Assembly (NCBI RefSeq): GCF_901709675.1
Contig: NC_051097.1
Coordinates: 4,927,039 to 4,991,038 of the forward strand
Reading direction: 5' to 3'
DNA from: Syngnathus acus
Lineage: Eukaryota > Chordata > Actinopteri > Syngnathiformes > Syngnathidae
DNA length: 64,000 bases
Shown here: positions 34,663 to 45,900 of the stretch, one piece after another
Numbering within the stretch: the stretch's first letter is position 1
Layout: every line of letters starts with the position of its first letter
Notes under the pieces: model-generated
Database searches by the model: none
The model's input: the letters and a program-made list of their open reading frames with translations, nothing else
What the model was told of the DNA's origin: nothing
Translations under genes and position numbers: made by a program

Positions 34663-37554
34663 CGTTAACTAGTCAATTTGCCCCGCAACGTAAAAGGATC
34701 GTTGTAGAGATCAATAATATATCCAAACTTTTGACCTGTATTCTTCACGGTGATTGGCCAGGCTTAGCGAAATGGTGAATTAATTTCATTTTCATGACAC
34801 ACACACACACGCACACACAAGCACAAACAGTGCTGCTGATGCTGCTGCTTGGCTTATCAGCCCACGTTTTGCTGCTCTGGTTAGGTCACAGCGTGACTAA
34901 GACACACAGTTGCGAGGGATTCTTCATCACCAAAAATACACACAAGAAACGACAAATATTTTGTAAATATTACTTCTCAATAGAGGGTGAGATTTTCTTT
35001 TTCATGTATTTGATTTTTCAACCAAATGTCATATTCAATTAGTGTTTGTAATAATGACTTCAGTTACTGCACTTTTTAAGTTGCCATGTAAAAAAAAAAA
35101 GGATGTCTTTCAAAAAAACATATGTAGAAGCTGCTATCGTCCAAATGGTGATCCAAGACAAATATTTGATCCTTTTGCCCCCCATGTGTTGCTTTGACAT
35201 GACCTTTTCCCAAACTTGCTTTGCTTATTGCGAACAAGAACATCAGATATATCGAAAGGTTTTAAATCCGCCCCAGTGTATATTCAGTAGAACCTCCAAG
35301 GTCCATCACATTGTGCTGAGCAATCATTTTGAAGACTACTGTCTTAAACTGCAGTAAGTTCCATTTTTCGGCTCTTTGCCATATTGTGTCATCCTGCTCC
35401 TGCGGTGGCACGACAAATATAATAAATTAATAAAAATCATTGCTTCCCCAATTTTTATACTTTTAATACGGCCCCCTGAGCGCCATATAAATCTAAAACA
35501 CACCCAAATTGCCCCCCAAAAATGTTTACTCACCTTCTCCATTAAGTCTAGTGATATTTCCCAACATTTTGGTTTCATCGATGTTGGAGGTTGTACTGTG
35601 CATTTACTAATATTTCAACATATCACAACTAACTCAACTGGACATTTGATTTTCTTTTTTCAAAACTGTTTATTTTTCACCAAGAAACTCAAAGTCAAAC
35701 GAGAAGGAAACCTAAATGAAGAAATCACAATTATTTATGAATGATTGTAAGGCTATGTTATTCTTATTGCATTTAGCAGAAGACATGTATTATCTTGATA
35801 TTACGATACAATGTTATGATATATATTAGTACTCTGGTTTCAGTTGTTTTACATACAACTGCAACCAGTGGGGTGGGGGGGCTCAACCTACTTCTTCATG
35901 CTGATGACCACAGGTTCAATATCCACCACTCAGCTCCCTTCCTGCTATGCTATTTGAATGGACCATTTGGTTGTTTGTGACTCATGATGACCTGTATCCA
36001 AAAAAATCCACGCTTGTCTCCAAAGGCTACAGACTTAAGACTGGATTTTCTTTTGAAGAAGGAGGTATTCTCCTCTCGTAAAAGCCATAGTCCAACCGAG
36101 CGATTCACGCAAAGAAGGAACATCACCTCGAAACTGTCGTCATCACAGGATCCCTCACTGTACCTCATGCCTGTAATGTTTGCTGCTTCAATATATAGAT
36201 ATATATTATTTTATTGATTTTTTTTTTCTTTTGGCTTCTCATACCGATGGTGTACATAGTAGAACTATTTATTGAGAGTGTTATACTTTTTTAAGTTATA
36301 TTTAATGTCCATGTAAGTTATTTTTGACATTGTTCATCCATCATTATTATTGTAATCAGGCAACCCCCTCTGCCCTCACACACTTTTATATTTTTTTAAC
36401 CCTTAAACGTTAGAAAAGAGACAGTGCTTGCTTCACACATGTAATATGTTACAGATTTAAATTACAGAATGTAATTATTTTTTAACTCTCTTGTTTGCTT
36501 TTGGGGAAATAAATTCATGTATGTAGTGTTATAACAACTACAATGTTAAAAATTAGGTACTTTTATGAGACTCCAAAGTACCTTTTTTAAGTTTAAAAAA
36601 TAAATCCTGTTTGTTTTATGGGTGAATATGAATATTTTCAATGATAGAAAACATATGGACAGAAGAATAAACCAGATTTTTTTTTTTTTTTTTGTAATTG
36701 TGGGTTTTCAAAAAGGTCACTATGACCGATCATAAGAGGCGAATACTTTTGAGGGTACCCCTGATTGGTAGGATGAAGTCCATTTTTTTCTGAGAGTGTG
36801 GTGCAGGGTGCAGGGTGTTCTTGGATGGTGATAAAAAGGTGTGGTGGAGGGAATGGGTGGGCTGCTTTTCCTGGCCTGGGCAGCTATTTGGCCAGGTGTG
36901 AAAATGTGTACTCACAGGGGCCGGACCCCGATGCCCCCACGGCGGCGGTGGCGGCCAGCGCTTGACTGGCAAAGCGACACGTAAGCCACGGGGGCAAGTG
37001 AGTCAGATTTTCTCCGTCCCCCTTCCACCAGGTTGGACACCCCCTGCCCCCTGCTCGGGCCCCTGCCCCGCCCGCCTCCTACTCCTTTGACACACTGCCT
37101 CATCTGTCACTGTCAGCTCAGGCGGCACAGGGCGGCCAGTGTGGAGCGAGGCCCTGCGTAAAAAAGGAGAGAGGAAGTTTGGGCAGCTTAAAGAGGCGTT
37201 TGAAGTGCAAGCTGAAGGAACACACTTCTTCTTGGCCAAGCGCCTGGCTTATCACGTACACTAATATGTTTGGAGTCGTGCTCGCTCCCCTGACAGGCTT
37301 TGATATAACTCCATTTATACCAACAGTTGCCACTTTGTTTCTAATTTAACACCTGTTTTTTTTTTGTTTTTTTTTTGCATGCCCAAAAATGGTTAACTAA
37401 GACAAAGAAGTCGAGGACTGTTTGAAGCCTCTCCGATCATAAAATACTGATGTGCCATCTTGTTGAAGACATTTTTCTTTGTGTATTGTAACACATGAAG
37501 AATTACCTCTCACAGGCCTCTGGTTCTAGACTTAGTCCACTTTTTGTCTCCCTC

Positions 37555-37560
37555 AATAAA
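37555..37560 (+). promoter_or_regulatory. candidate proximal poly(A) signal
   Basis: This is AATAAA followed within 30 bp by a GT/T-rich stretch (TTGTCCTTTTGTTTA), the expected downstream element. It could end a shorter pappa transcript. Confidence 0.4.
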
Positions 37561-38447
37561 GGTGACTTGTCCTTTTGTTTATTTTTATTTTAAAAATATA
37601 TATATAGAAAAATAAGTGTATTTGCATATTACGTGGATATCTAGTGGTATTACTGCAATGTTTCGTACCCGATTGCGCAACAAATATATTTTACGATGTA
37701 AATATTGATGATTGTATTTGCAAAAACAATGTACTAACTGTTCGGGAGTAGCTCTTGGATGGATTTTTATCCTATTATACAAAAGATGTTGTATATTGTG
37801 TCAAAGTATCGCCCGCAAAATACAGTGAGAAAAAAACCACAGTAAAAAAACAAACAAGATGCTTTGCCACGCCCACTTGCAGTTAGCATTTATTTGTCCA
37901 TAATGGCTCTGTGGAAGTACTGTTGTCAGCTTTCTAGACCATGAATTATATCCAGTGAGTCGTATTTATTTGTCGTCCAAATGAATGGAACCCGAATGAT
38001 CACTTCTGGGTTGAAATGGAACCTCAGTAGCAACTCTGTTGCTTTTTTTTTTATTATTATTATTATGCATTTAAATGTTTGGTTCAGGCACCAGCCAGTA
38101 ACTTTTAACAGTTTCTTTGCCCTCACTTTGGACTGTATGAGTCAGATATGCCTTTGGGTCTCCACCGACACTGTAAAGGAGGCCATCGGATGTCTCTCTG
38201 ATGGCTCCCTCGCTTTTTGGTTTCTTTTTTACAGTATGCACTTTTTCAGGCACATATACAACCAGTTGGACTTTTTATGTTTTCCGTGGATGTTTGTCCT
38301 TGCTTTCTTCACAGTTGCAATTATCTCAATTTTTTTGGTGCTTTGGTACATGGCAAAAACATGTCGGAACTGTACTATATTTTCATAAGGAAGAGTCATA
38401 AAGATGAGTATCATGTTGATTTTTTTTGCTGTCATTTATTGTGTAGA

Positions 38448-38453
38448 AATAAA
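38448..38453 (+). promoter_or_regulatory. candidate distal poly(A) signal of pappa
   Basis: This is AATAAA followed by a GT-rich element (GGTTGATGTGTG) about 20 bp later. A TA-flanked MITE begins only 48 bp downstream at 38501, which suggests the transcript usually ends before it. Confidence 0.4.
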
Positions 38454-38500
38454 ACACTGGTTAAAGTGAGCTGGTTGATGTGTGATTATTATTATTACTA

Positions 38501-38912
38501 CCGTATTTTCCGGACTATAAGGCGCACCGGACTATAAGGCGCACCTTCAACGAGTGGCCCATTTTAAAACTTTGTCCTTATATAAAGCGCATCGGACTAT
38601 AAGGCGCACCATTAATGCATCATGTCAGATTTTTAATCCAAATCAAATCATTCTCCATTTTATCTTGTTTATTTCAACTTCAGACGCAACAAATTACTTT
38701 ATAATCACAAAATAATTATCCATAGTCTTTTTGATTCATGATTCATAGTCTTCAGCGGGCCACTTGTGATTGGTTTCATGACACAATGCTTCGGGCCAGT
38801 TTCAATTTAGGAATTTGGTCCATATATAAGGCGCACCGGACTATAAGGCACACTGTCGGCTTTTGAGAAAATTTTAGGTTTTTAGGTGCGCCTTATAGTC
38901 CGGAAAATACGG
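38501..38912. mobile_element. TA-flanked MITE, copy 2 (412 bp), inverted
   Basis: This is a near full-length reverse complement of the copy at 5854-6264, including the internal GAATCATGAATC-type block. The termini CCGTATTTTCCGGACTATAA and CCGGAAAATACGG are flanked by TA at 38499-38500 and 38913-38914. It lies just beyond the distal pappa poly(A) signal. Confidence 0.87.
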
Positions 38913-40070
38913 TAGTTATTCTAGTCATTTTTTTCGAAACATAGTTTGATATAAACTCTGTGTGACATCTTTTGTATTCTTCATAAAAATGATTTTTGTT
39001 GGTTTTTTTTGTCATGTTTTTTTACTCCATACTTTGTTTATAAAAGGGGTGGAAGAATTTCATAACATTATCAACTCCTCTACCTATGATCGTGTCCTAT
39101 TGAGCAGAACATTCATTCCAGTCAGGAAAAAAGAGCCTTGGGACCTTATTTCGGCAGACTGGTGCCCGTGCACTCCGTGTAAAAACGGGCGCAACTTCAT
39201 TTTGGTGCTAGGGCAAATCTAGTCTTGCTGTTGAGACATCACTTTCTGTAACACATAAACAAGCTTATGCAAAGAATGTACCATTAGCATCTTGTGCATA
39301 GATGCAATGTAATTGAATTCATTTAAAAGGTCAGTCACAACAGTACTTCACGTCGATGACAAGTGCTGAACTCGCAGAACAGCGATATTCGCGGGTGGTT
39401 GAGACAATATCACAGATACATCGGCATGGAAATGAGAGTGTTGTTCCTGGCACACCTCTTGACGACTATGTCCTAATTCCGTGAGAATGAACATCAAGCT
39501 ACTGATTTTTAAAAGTGGCCCTTAATGTTGCATGACTGGAAAGAAATGAGATGGGAAGCTAAAAGGAATAGTTTTGCGGAGGGGAGGTGGAAAAAGTAAC
39601 TGCTTTCCCGGCAGCTCACGCACACAGGGAGGCATAGCCACCTTTTTGCTTAATGATATCAATTAGAGAGCCCAAGTGGTGTGTTAGTTCAGGAGCTAAT
39701 GTAAATATTTGCCCTATAGATTGTGCTAACTGCTAAGAAATAGCACGTTTGAACTTTCTGTAAATCTTGTCACGTGTCAGCTGATCAACACCGCGTCCCA
39801 TTCATTGACCTCTCAACACGTCATTGATGCATTTAAAAGAAGTATCATTAGTTTTACAGCCGGACTTTTTGTACGGAAGCCTGCATGGAGCAGTCAGGGT
39901 TGTAAATCTTAGCGGGATAAACCAAACCATAAAAAATGATAATAACTGTGGTCGTGCGCTTTGAGGCCAAAGTGTGACTCCTACACTTTGGCCTTACTGC
40001 GATGTGACAAGGCATGTAATTATCTAATTTTAATAGAGCGCATACTTGTTCCTGAGCAAACCCTAAATAA

Positions 40071-40380
40071 GGGTATATTTAGACCTGATTCTTTGGTCCA
40101 CTTTAAAAGGATCAGGGTTCGATTCCAACGCTGGTGCGGACCTTTTATGCAGGTGTGAATACACGCAAACGAATCCTGGTGCGGATTAAAGTGTGTCGCC
40201 CTGGTCATTGCTGTCTAATGGGAGCACAGATCGTCTCAAGTGTGGATGTGTTTACAAAATATACTTCACTTGCAAAATGTACAGTCTGAATAGGAACCGC
40301 ACCAAACGAAATAAATTAAGTCTGCTTTTGGCCCGGACCAAACAAGTGGACTAAAGGACTTTTCTGGTCTGGATACACCC
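40071..40380. mobile_element. Harbinger-like MITE (310 bp)
   Basis: The inverted termini are GGGTATATTTAGACC at the left and GGTCTGGATACACCC at the right, with a TAA triplet on both sides (40068-40070 and 40381-40383). A three-base TWA duplication and this terminal pattern fit the PIF/Harbinger group. There is no coding capacity. Confidence 0.6.
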
Positions 40381-40456
40381 TAAGATTTTGCACAGTTTCT
40401 TTATTTTTCAGCATTATATAAATGTATTCATTGATAGTTTGATTGATTGTTCTCTC

Positions 40457-40457
40457 G

Positions 40458-40513
<56 letters not shown>

Positions 40514-40583
40514 ATCTATCGATCTATCGATCAATCGACCAATCGACCAACCGACCAATCAATCGATCGATCGATCAATCAAT
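40457..40583. repeat. ATCA/ATCG tetranucleotide array
   Basis: A long run of CAAT units gives way to mixed GATC, TATC and GACC variants, so the array is pure at one end and interrupted at the other. The open frames reading INQS repeats across it are products of the microsatellite. Confidence 0.92.
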
Positions 40584-41831
40584 AAGTCCCATTTCACTTG
40601 ACATAAATGGACATTTAATTAAAAAAAACACTTAGGCGGTGGATATGCTGAACTGGGTGACAGCCTATGGCAGCTAAGTATATTACTTTTATTTTCAGAT
40701 ACAGAGGAATCAAATCAGTGACTCTTTGTATCTTCAAACATTCAAAATCAATAAAAGATCAGCACTTTTGTTTAGTATTTTGTGTCGCTTCCAAGACCCT
40801 CTTAAATTAGATTGCTCACCTAATGCTTTGAGAAATAACAAGTCAAAAGAAGCAAAACATAATAAATGCATCAAATACTGGCAATACAATGTGATGGACG
40901 TTTAAAACATTACAATCACACATTTTCAGTCGTCCTTCGCTGTCATTGGAGAAATATGTGCTCCAGCTCATTGGTTTTGAAGTCGTGAATGCAATTGGTT
41001 TTGGATGTGGGTGTTCCAACATGTGTTAGTACTTTTTGGAGGCCAAGTATCAACAAGCACTTCTTCAGTTTCTCCTGATAGGAGGGCAACACGCCGCAAG
41101 ACGGGGCCAGGGAAGCTTTGAGGAGCATTGACGGCTTGAGTTTCAAATAAGGGGCTGTAAAGCTTTGCGATTATGTCAGAAAGGACGTTTCATGCTAAAT
41201 TTCATTCGAATGTACACTGCTTAATATAAGGTATTGGACAACCACCTGTCATAACAATGACAAGAGACCATCCAACATCGTGACACGCTTTAACGCAGAA
41301 TCTCTCTATTCAATGAATCTGTCGATGTGTCACAGTTCTGAACAAGAATATTTATTTTTTTGTTTTTCTGGGTTTAAGACACAAATTTAAGCGTGGCATA
41401 CACCTTAAAGCGGTTGTGTCAAGGACGGTAAGTTTTAGTTGTCCTCTGGAAGCCACTTCTAAAGGTGTCACCACCAAAATGTATTGTTATGCCTCATGCT
41501 TTTGAATGATTGTATTTATAAATAATAGTGAATTGATCTTAAATTTGACCAATGCCTTGCTGGGCGACCAGGAGTGGCCCATGCACCATATTTTGATAAA
41601 CACTAATAATTTGAAATATGAACATTTTGCATTATGTAAAAGACAACGCAAACTATACATTATATATGTACATTTTTTAATATTTCACATTCTTCAGAAA
41701 AAAATGACAAAATCCACATAATACAGTTTTTGTACAAGTTTACAATGTACAATATTATAATTTAACTTTACAGTTTATATAACACAAGATGAACATACCA
41801 GAAATGGAAATAGAGGCAAACAATAAAAAAA

Positions 41832-42050
41832 TCAAACATGTGGAGATTGATTGCTCACTTTTTTAATTACATGTTTATCTATTTTTGCTTTGGGTGGTTC
41901 AATCTTGTACTCTCGTAAAAATGTTGTAAGGAGTCGTTTGAAAAATTTATAACCATGTCCTGCGACAAGAAAGACAGAGAGAAACAAAAACACGGGCATA
42001 GACACCACATTCAAAGCAATTACGAGTTCTTGTAATATCTTGGATTTCAT
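41832..42050 (-). CDS. hypothetical 72-residue membrane-type ORF
   Basis: The frame starts MKSKILQELVIALNVVSMPV, continues through a hydrophobic stretch to about residue 30 and then turns basic (YKFFKRLL, PPKAKIDKHVIKK). The layout is that of a small membrane protein with one segment, but I recognise no family. It lies inside the probable astn2 3'UTR on the same strand, and its A+T-rich codons could equally be chance. The ATG has A at position -3. Confidence 0.15.
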   Translation of the reverse strand: MKSKILQELVIALNVVSMPVFLFLSVFLVAGHGYKFFKRLLTTFLREYKIEPPKAKIDKHVIKKVSNQSPHV

Positions 42051-42676
42051 TTTGTAGTCAAACTGTCAAGCTTTTGTCTTTTGTTAGCTCTACAAAACAT
42101 ATTGTCTTTGCAATCGAGTGGAACACTTTGTGTCAGGCCTAAAGGTTTGGCATTTTTGCAAAATTTGGAATTTTACTCATTTTTTCACCCACCAAATTCA
42201 TAGCTTTGTAAACTTTCAATCATGGACATAAATTCTCAATATTTTTTTAAAGAATTGGCTATTATTTTGTTCGGATTCATAAAGCCTAAAAACAATTAGC
42301 AAATGGCTTTAACATTTCTCCTTTTACAACGATGGTTTAAAACAAACGCAAACTTATCTTTAGATTTCTACTTTTTTTCCTCTCTTTTAAGTGCTTCACG
42401 TAAAAGCATGAACAAAGCAACTACAATGTTACATTCAAGGTATTAAACAGACGACTGGCTGATTGGCTGAGGATTAGCTTTCACTATCCATCATCATCTA
42501 TCTACATGTTCACTTTGCTCTTTCTTCTGTTTTGCCGCCCGACGTGCTGTTTTTGCCACACACATAATTTTTTTGTCCATTGGGTTTGTTCGCAGAGACA
42601 CCCGCTGCAGGACGACGTCAGCTGATGCATCAGTCAGTGACATCACAAAACGCAAGCGCGTCCCTACTCTTGTGGC

Positions 42677-42920
42677 TCACCGGAGTTTGGTGTTGCTGTA
42701 TGTATTACGCTGTACGGAGATAAGCTTCTCCGTGCAGGCTGTGCGGCCTTCGTGCAACGAGCCGCTCCAGGCGCCCCCGCTGGCGGGCATCCGTCCGTCG
42801 TCGCTGCGGCAGTAGACGTACGCCATGGTGTCAGTACGGCTCTGGATATGCGTACTGCGCAGTAGGGAACGACAGTAGTGGCTGATCTTGTCCACCCTCC
42901 GGAGGATCAGGTTGGCCTTT
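42677..42920 (-). CDS. astn2: astn2 terminal exon and stop
   Basis: The exon is 244 nt, entered in phase 2 after GTTCTGACAG. It encodes [20 protein letters not shown], then [20 protein letters not shown] and a tail ending [11 protein letters not shown]. The stop TGA is the complement of 42677-42679. This completes the annexin-like domain. The [11 protein letters not shown] stretch is the part I find least familiar. Confidence 0.9.
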
Positions 42921-45900
42921 CTGTCAGAACAACAAAATGTGCACCTTTAAAAACAATTCCATGCAAATACATATGCTGTTAACTGTAATGTTGGGCTTTT
43001 TTGTAACTATTGTGCAGTATTCACCTACAGGTAGCAATGAAATCGAAAAAGGAGGAAATGGACAGAACCGAAGACAAAAGATGTGGAAAGGCCTCAGGAA
43101 ACCGAGAGGATTCAGAACTGATGTAAGGTACGGCAAGTTTGTTTTTACGATTTATGCAATGAAGGCGAAGCATCAATCATCTGTTAGAGATTCAACAATT
43201 CACATCTGGCCAGAAAAATGTGATGCCAATTTCATCTTCCTGGTATTTACCCTGACTCGTTCACTTATCAATTTGATTTGATTCAAATTCATTGTTACAT
43301 GCAATCAATATTGATCATATTCTTCATAGAATTGTAAATTCCTCTGACATTTGCTGGTATTTTTTGACTGATTTATGATTCTCTGGGTTTTTTTTGTAAT
43401 GAACCTCAATCATAAGTCACTTCCCAAAGAATAATATTCCTTGGACTTAACAGCAAATTCCTCCCATCATTTTTGTCAACTTGTAATTTTAATTCACCTT
43501 CCAAATGTATTGTTTTGTTAGGTTTCAGCATTATATGGTATGAATAAAGAGTCCCTTTTTTGCTCAGGCGACCAAATTTCACTTTCATCACTAAAACAAG
43601 GCATTCAGATATTTTAACCTAACTGTTCACTTTCCTAATTTAAAGTTGTTTTCAGCAGTCTGTGAATTTCCAATTGCCTGATGCCACAAAACAAACAAAT
43701 GCACAAAAATGAACAACATATAATATTTGTAGTAGTAGCAAAAGTGTGCTGCCTGCCAGTCTGGGTCAAAAGTATCTTTTTAAAACTATCGCATGCAGCT
43801 GCGTGTTGAATTGTCAGCTAGTGATGTTGTTGACCAGTCCACAAGTGGCAGCTTCCTGGAGTCGGCAATACACAATCGGGAAATGCGTCTCTGCTGCTTG
43901 CCACTGTTTACGACGCAAAAGCAACGCAATGCAGGAAAAACAACCGAATGCACCTACAATCGGGATTGAATTCAAGGTTGTTAAGCTAGTGGGGATTCTA
44001 AAATGAGGAAAACACACACGGAGAAGGGGGAAAAATTCCATTTGTTTTGAAAAGCAGCGTCTGCTGAGCATCAACATCTGTCTTTAGTTAAGCAAAAAGA
44101 GTACAGACATCCTTTTCACTTATTTGCTGAAAATGGGGGAAACATTTTCTCATTTCCCCCCTTGAAAATTCTTGCGTCTGACACAACAGAATACCAAACA
44201 CATAATCAAGAAAGACTCACAAGTGTGTGAACCGGAGACAAATTAAACATTTATGACTCTAAACAAACAGAGTAAGCAACAAAAAACACACAAGTGGGGA
44301 AAAAAAAAAGTAACTCAGAATTAACTTTCAGGTTACAGCTCATTCCATGTTTGGCCTCACGTGAAGAAATTCAAGAGTGAAACATGGTAATACTTTTGCA
44401 ATTGTGTATTTAAGAAAATCAGGATTGATGTTGAGAATAATGTGGCTATAAATAGAGCTGTTAAAATAAATCCACACGGATGTCGGGAAGCTTCGACCAT
44501 TGTTGGTGCCTGGGTGAGCGCTGATTGTGCTTACGTTTCATTTGGCCATTCTTTTGGCCTTAAAAAAAAAAGAAAAGCACCACCAATAGAGACGGCTTGT
44601 AAATTACTCTCAATGAGGCTCCAAGCCTGCCAACATCAGGCAGTAAATAATCCAAAGCACGCTCGTCAAGAGGACACCCGCAATCCCCTCACCACACCCA
44701 AGACCACCTCACTGGTTCCCACTCACATTTATGTCCATAAAAACACCATCGTGATATTGGCTAGCATATTTTACACTGACCAAAGCAATTTTGCAAACAA
44801 TATATCATCCATCCATTTTCTGATCCGCTGTTTCCTCACGAGAGTCGCGGGCGTGCTGGCGCCTATCCCAGCTGACTTCGGGCGATAGGTGGGGGACACC
44901 TTGAACCAGTCTCCAGCCAATCGCAGGGCACAAAGAGACGAACAACCTTTCGTACTCACAATACAGGGAACTTTGAGTTTTTTTTGGAACCTGGGAGGAA
45001 ACCGGAGTACCTGGAGGAGACTTACGCAGGCACGGGGAGAAGATGCAAACTCCACATAGGAAGGCCAGAACCGAACCTGCGACCTCTGCACTGTGAGGCG
45101 GGCTTGCTAACCAGTCAATCACCGTGCCGCCAATATATCATTCATAAAATAAATAACAAAATAATGATAAAAAAAAAAGAAGACACTATGTGTTGAATAA
45201 ACAGGTAAACTATTTTCAACCTGGTTAGCAAAATTAATTGACTGTTAATTAGACAAATATCAGCTCGATAACACTGATGTTGGATGATTAAGCAAAATAA
45301 TGTCACAAAAACATCAAGACGAGGAAACTATTAGAGTTCACTGGCGTCTAAGTGGGCCGTGTTTCCAGCATACCCCGCAATGCCAAATCTTCTCACCTGG
45401 GGCCCAGCTCATCTTCGCTGCGCCACACAAAGTCACCAAACTTCTCATATAGGGAATTGTAGTGGTGCTGGACTCGGTAGAGCAGTGGAGGAGGAATTTC
45501 CATCAATGTATTGTATGCCAGCTGCTGCTCCTTGCCGCTGGTGTAGCCGTTGTATAAGTTGTACACCTTGTCTGCGATCTCTTGAAAACCAAGAGGAAAA
45601 AAAACATTTGTTGTGAGGAGACATGCATGCAAGCATTGAAGCGTTCAAAAAGGGCATTGAGGAGTTGTTTTCAAAAATCGCAGTTTACTATTCTGAATTT
45701 TTGAGGTCAGGTTGGGTCAAGGTTTCCTTTGTTTTTGTCTCCCCTCAAAGTCGTTTGGGTAAAATTCATCATCTTTTTTTTACAACTTTGCAGTTCAACA
45801 CCAAGGTCATTTAACTCAGTGCAATGACAGGGAAAACAAGTTTGTTAGTTTATGTCCTTCAGATGTGCTTCCTCCAGAGCAGCAGACCAACTTCATATGA

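Larger units (their letters stand above)
32949..38470 (+). other. probable long 3'UTR of pappa
   Basis: No further gene lies between the pappa stop and the best poly(A) signal at 38448. PAPP-A transcripts in other vertebrates have long 3'UTRs, so the interval may be transcribed throughout. It contains a 160-bp tandem duplication (34341 to about 34662), a GC-rich island (about 36910-37140), A+T-rich blocks and several AATAAA motifs. The exact end is inferred, not seen. Confidence 0.45.
38471..42676. other. intergenic region between the convergent genes
   Basis: The interval holds the MITEs at 38501 and 40071 and the ATCA array. The part nearest 42676 is probably astn2 3'UTR. A candidate astn2 poly(A) hexamer (TTTATT on the + strand) lies at 41351-41356, with others nearer 40400 and 40690. 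No tRNA, rRNA or conserved gene is seen. Confidence 0.55.

Noticed and set aside
40116-40126. Possible tRNA, from the word GGTTCGATTCC
   Set aside because: There is a B-box match, but no A box at the right distance and no cloverleaf. It lies inside a MITE.
40388-40635. Open frames with repeating INQS peptide
   Set aside because: They are the reading of the ATCA tetranucleotide microsatellite, whose 12-base period is open in all frames.
44442-44888. 148-residue + strand open frame
   Set aside because: Its end runs into the SINE-like retroposon at 44809-45131 and the rest has no protein-like pattern.
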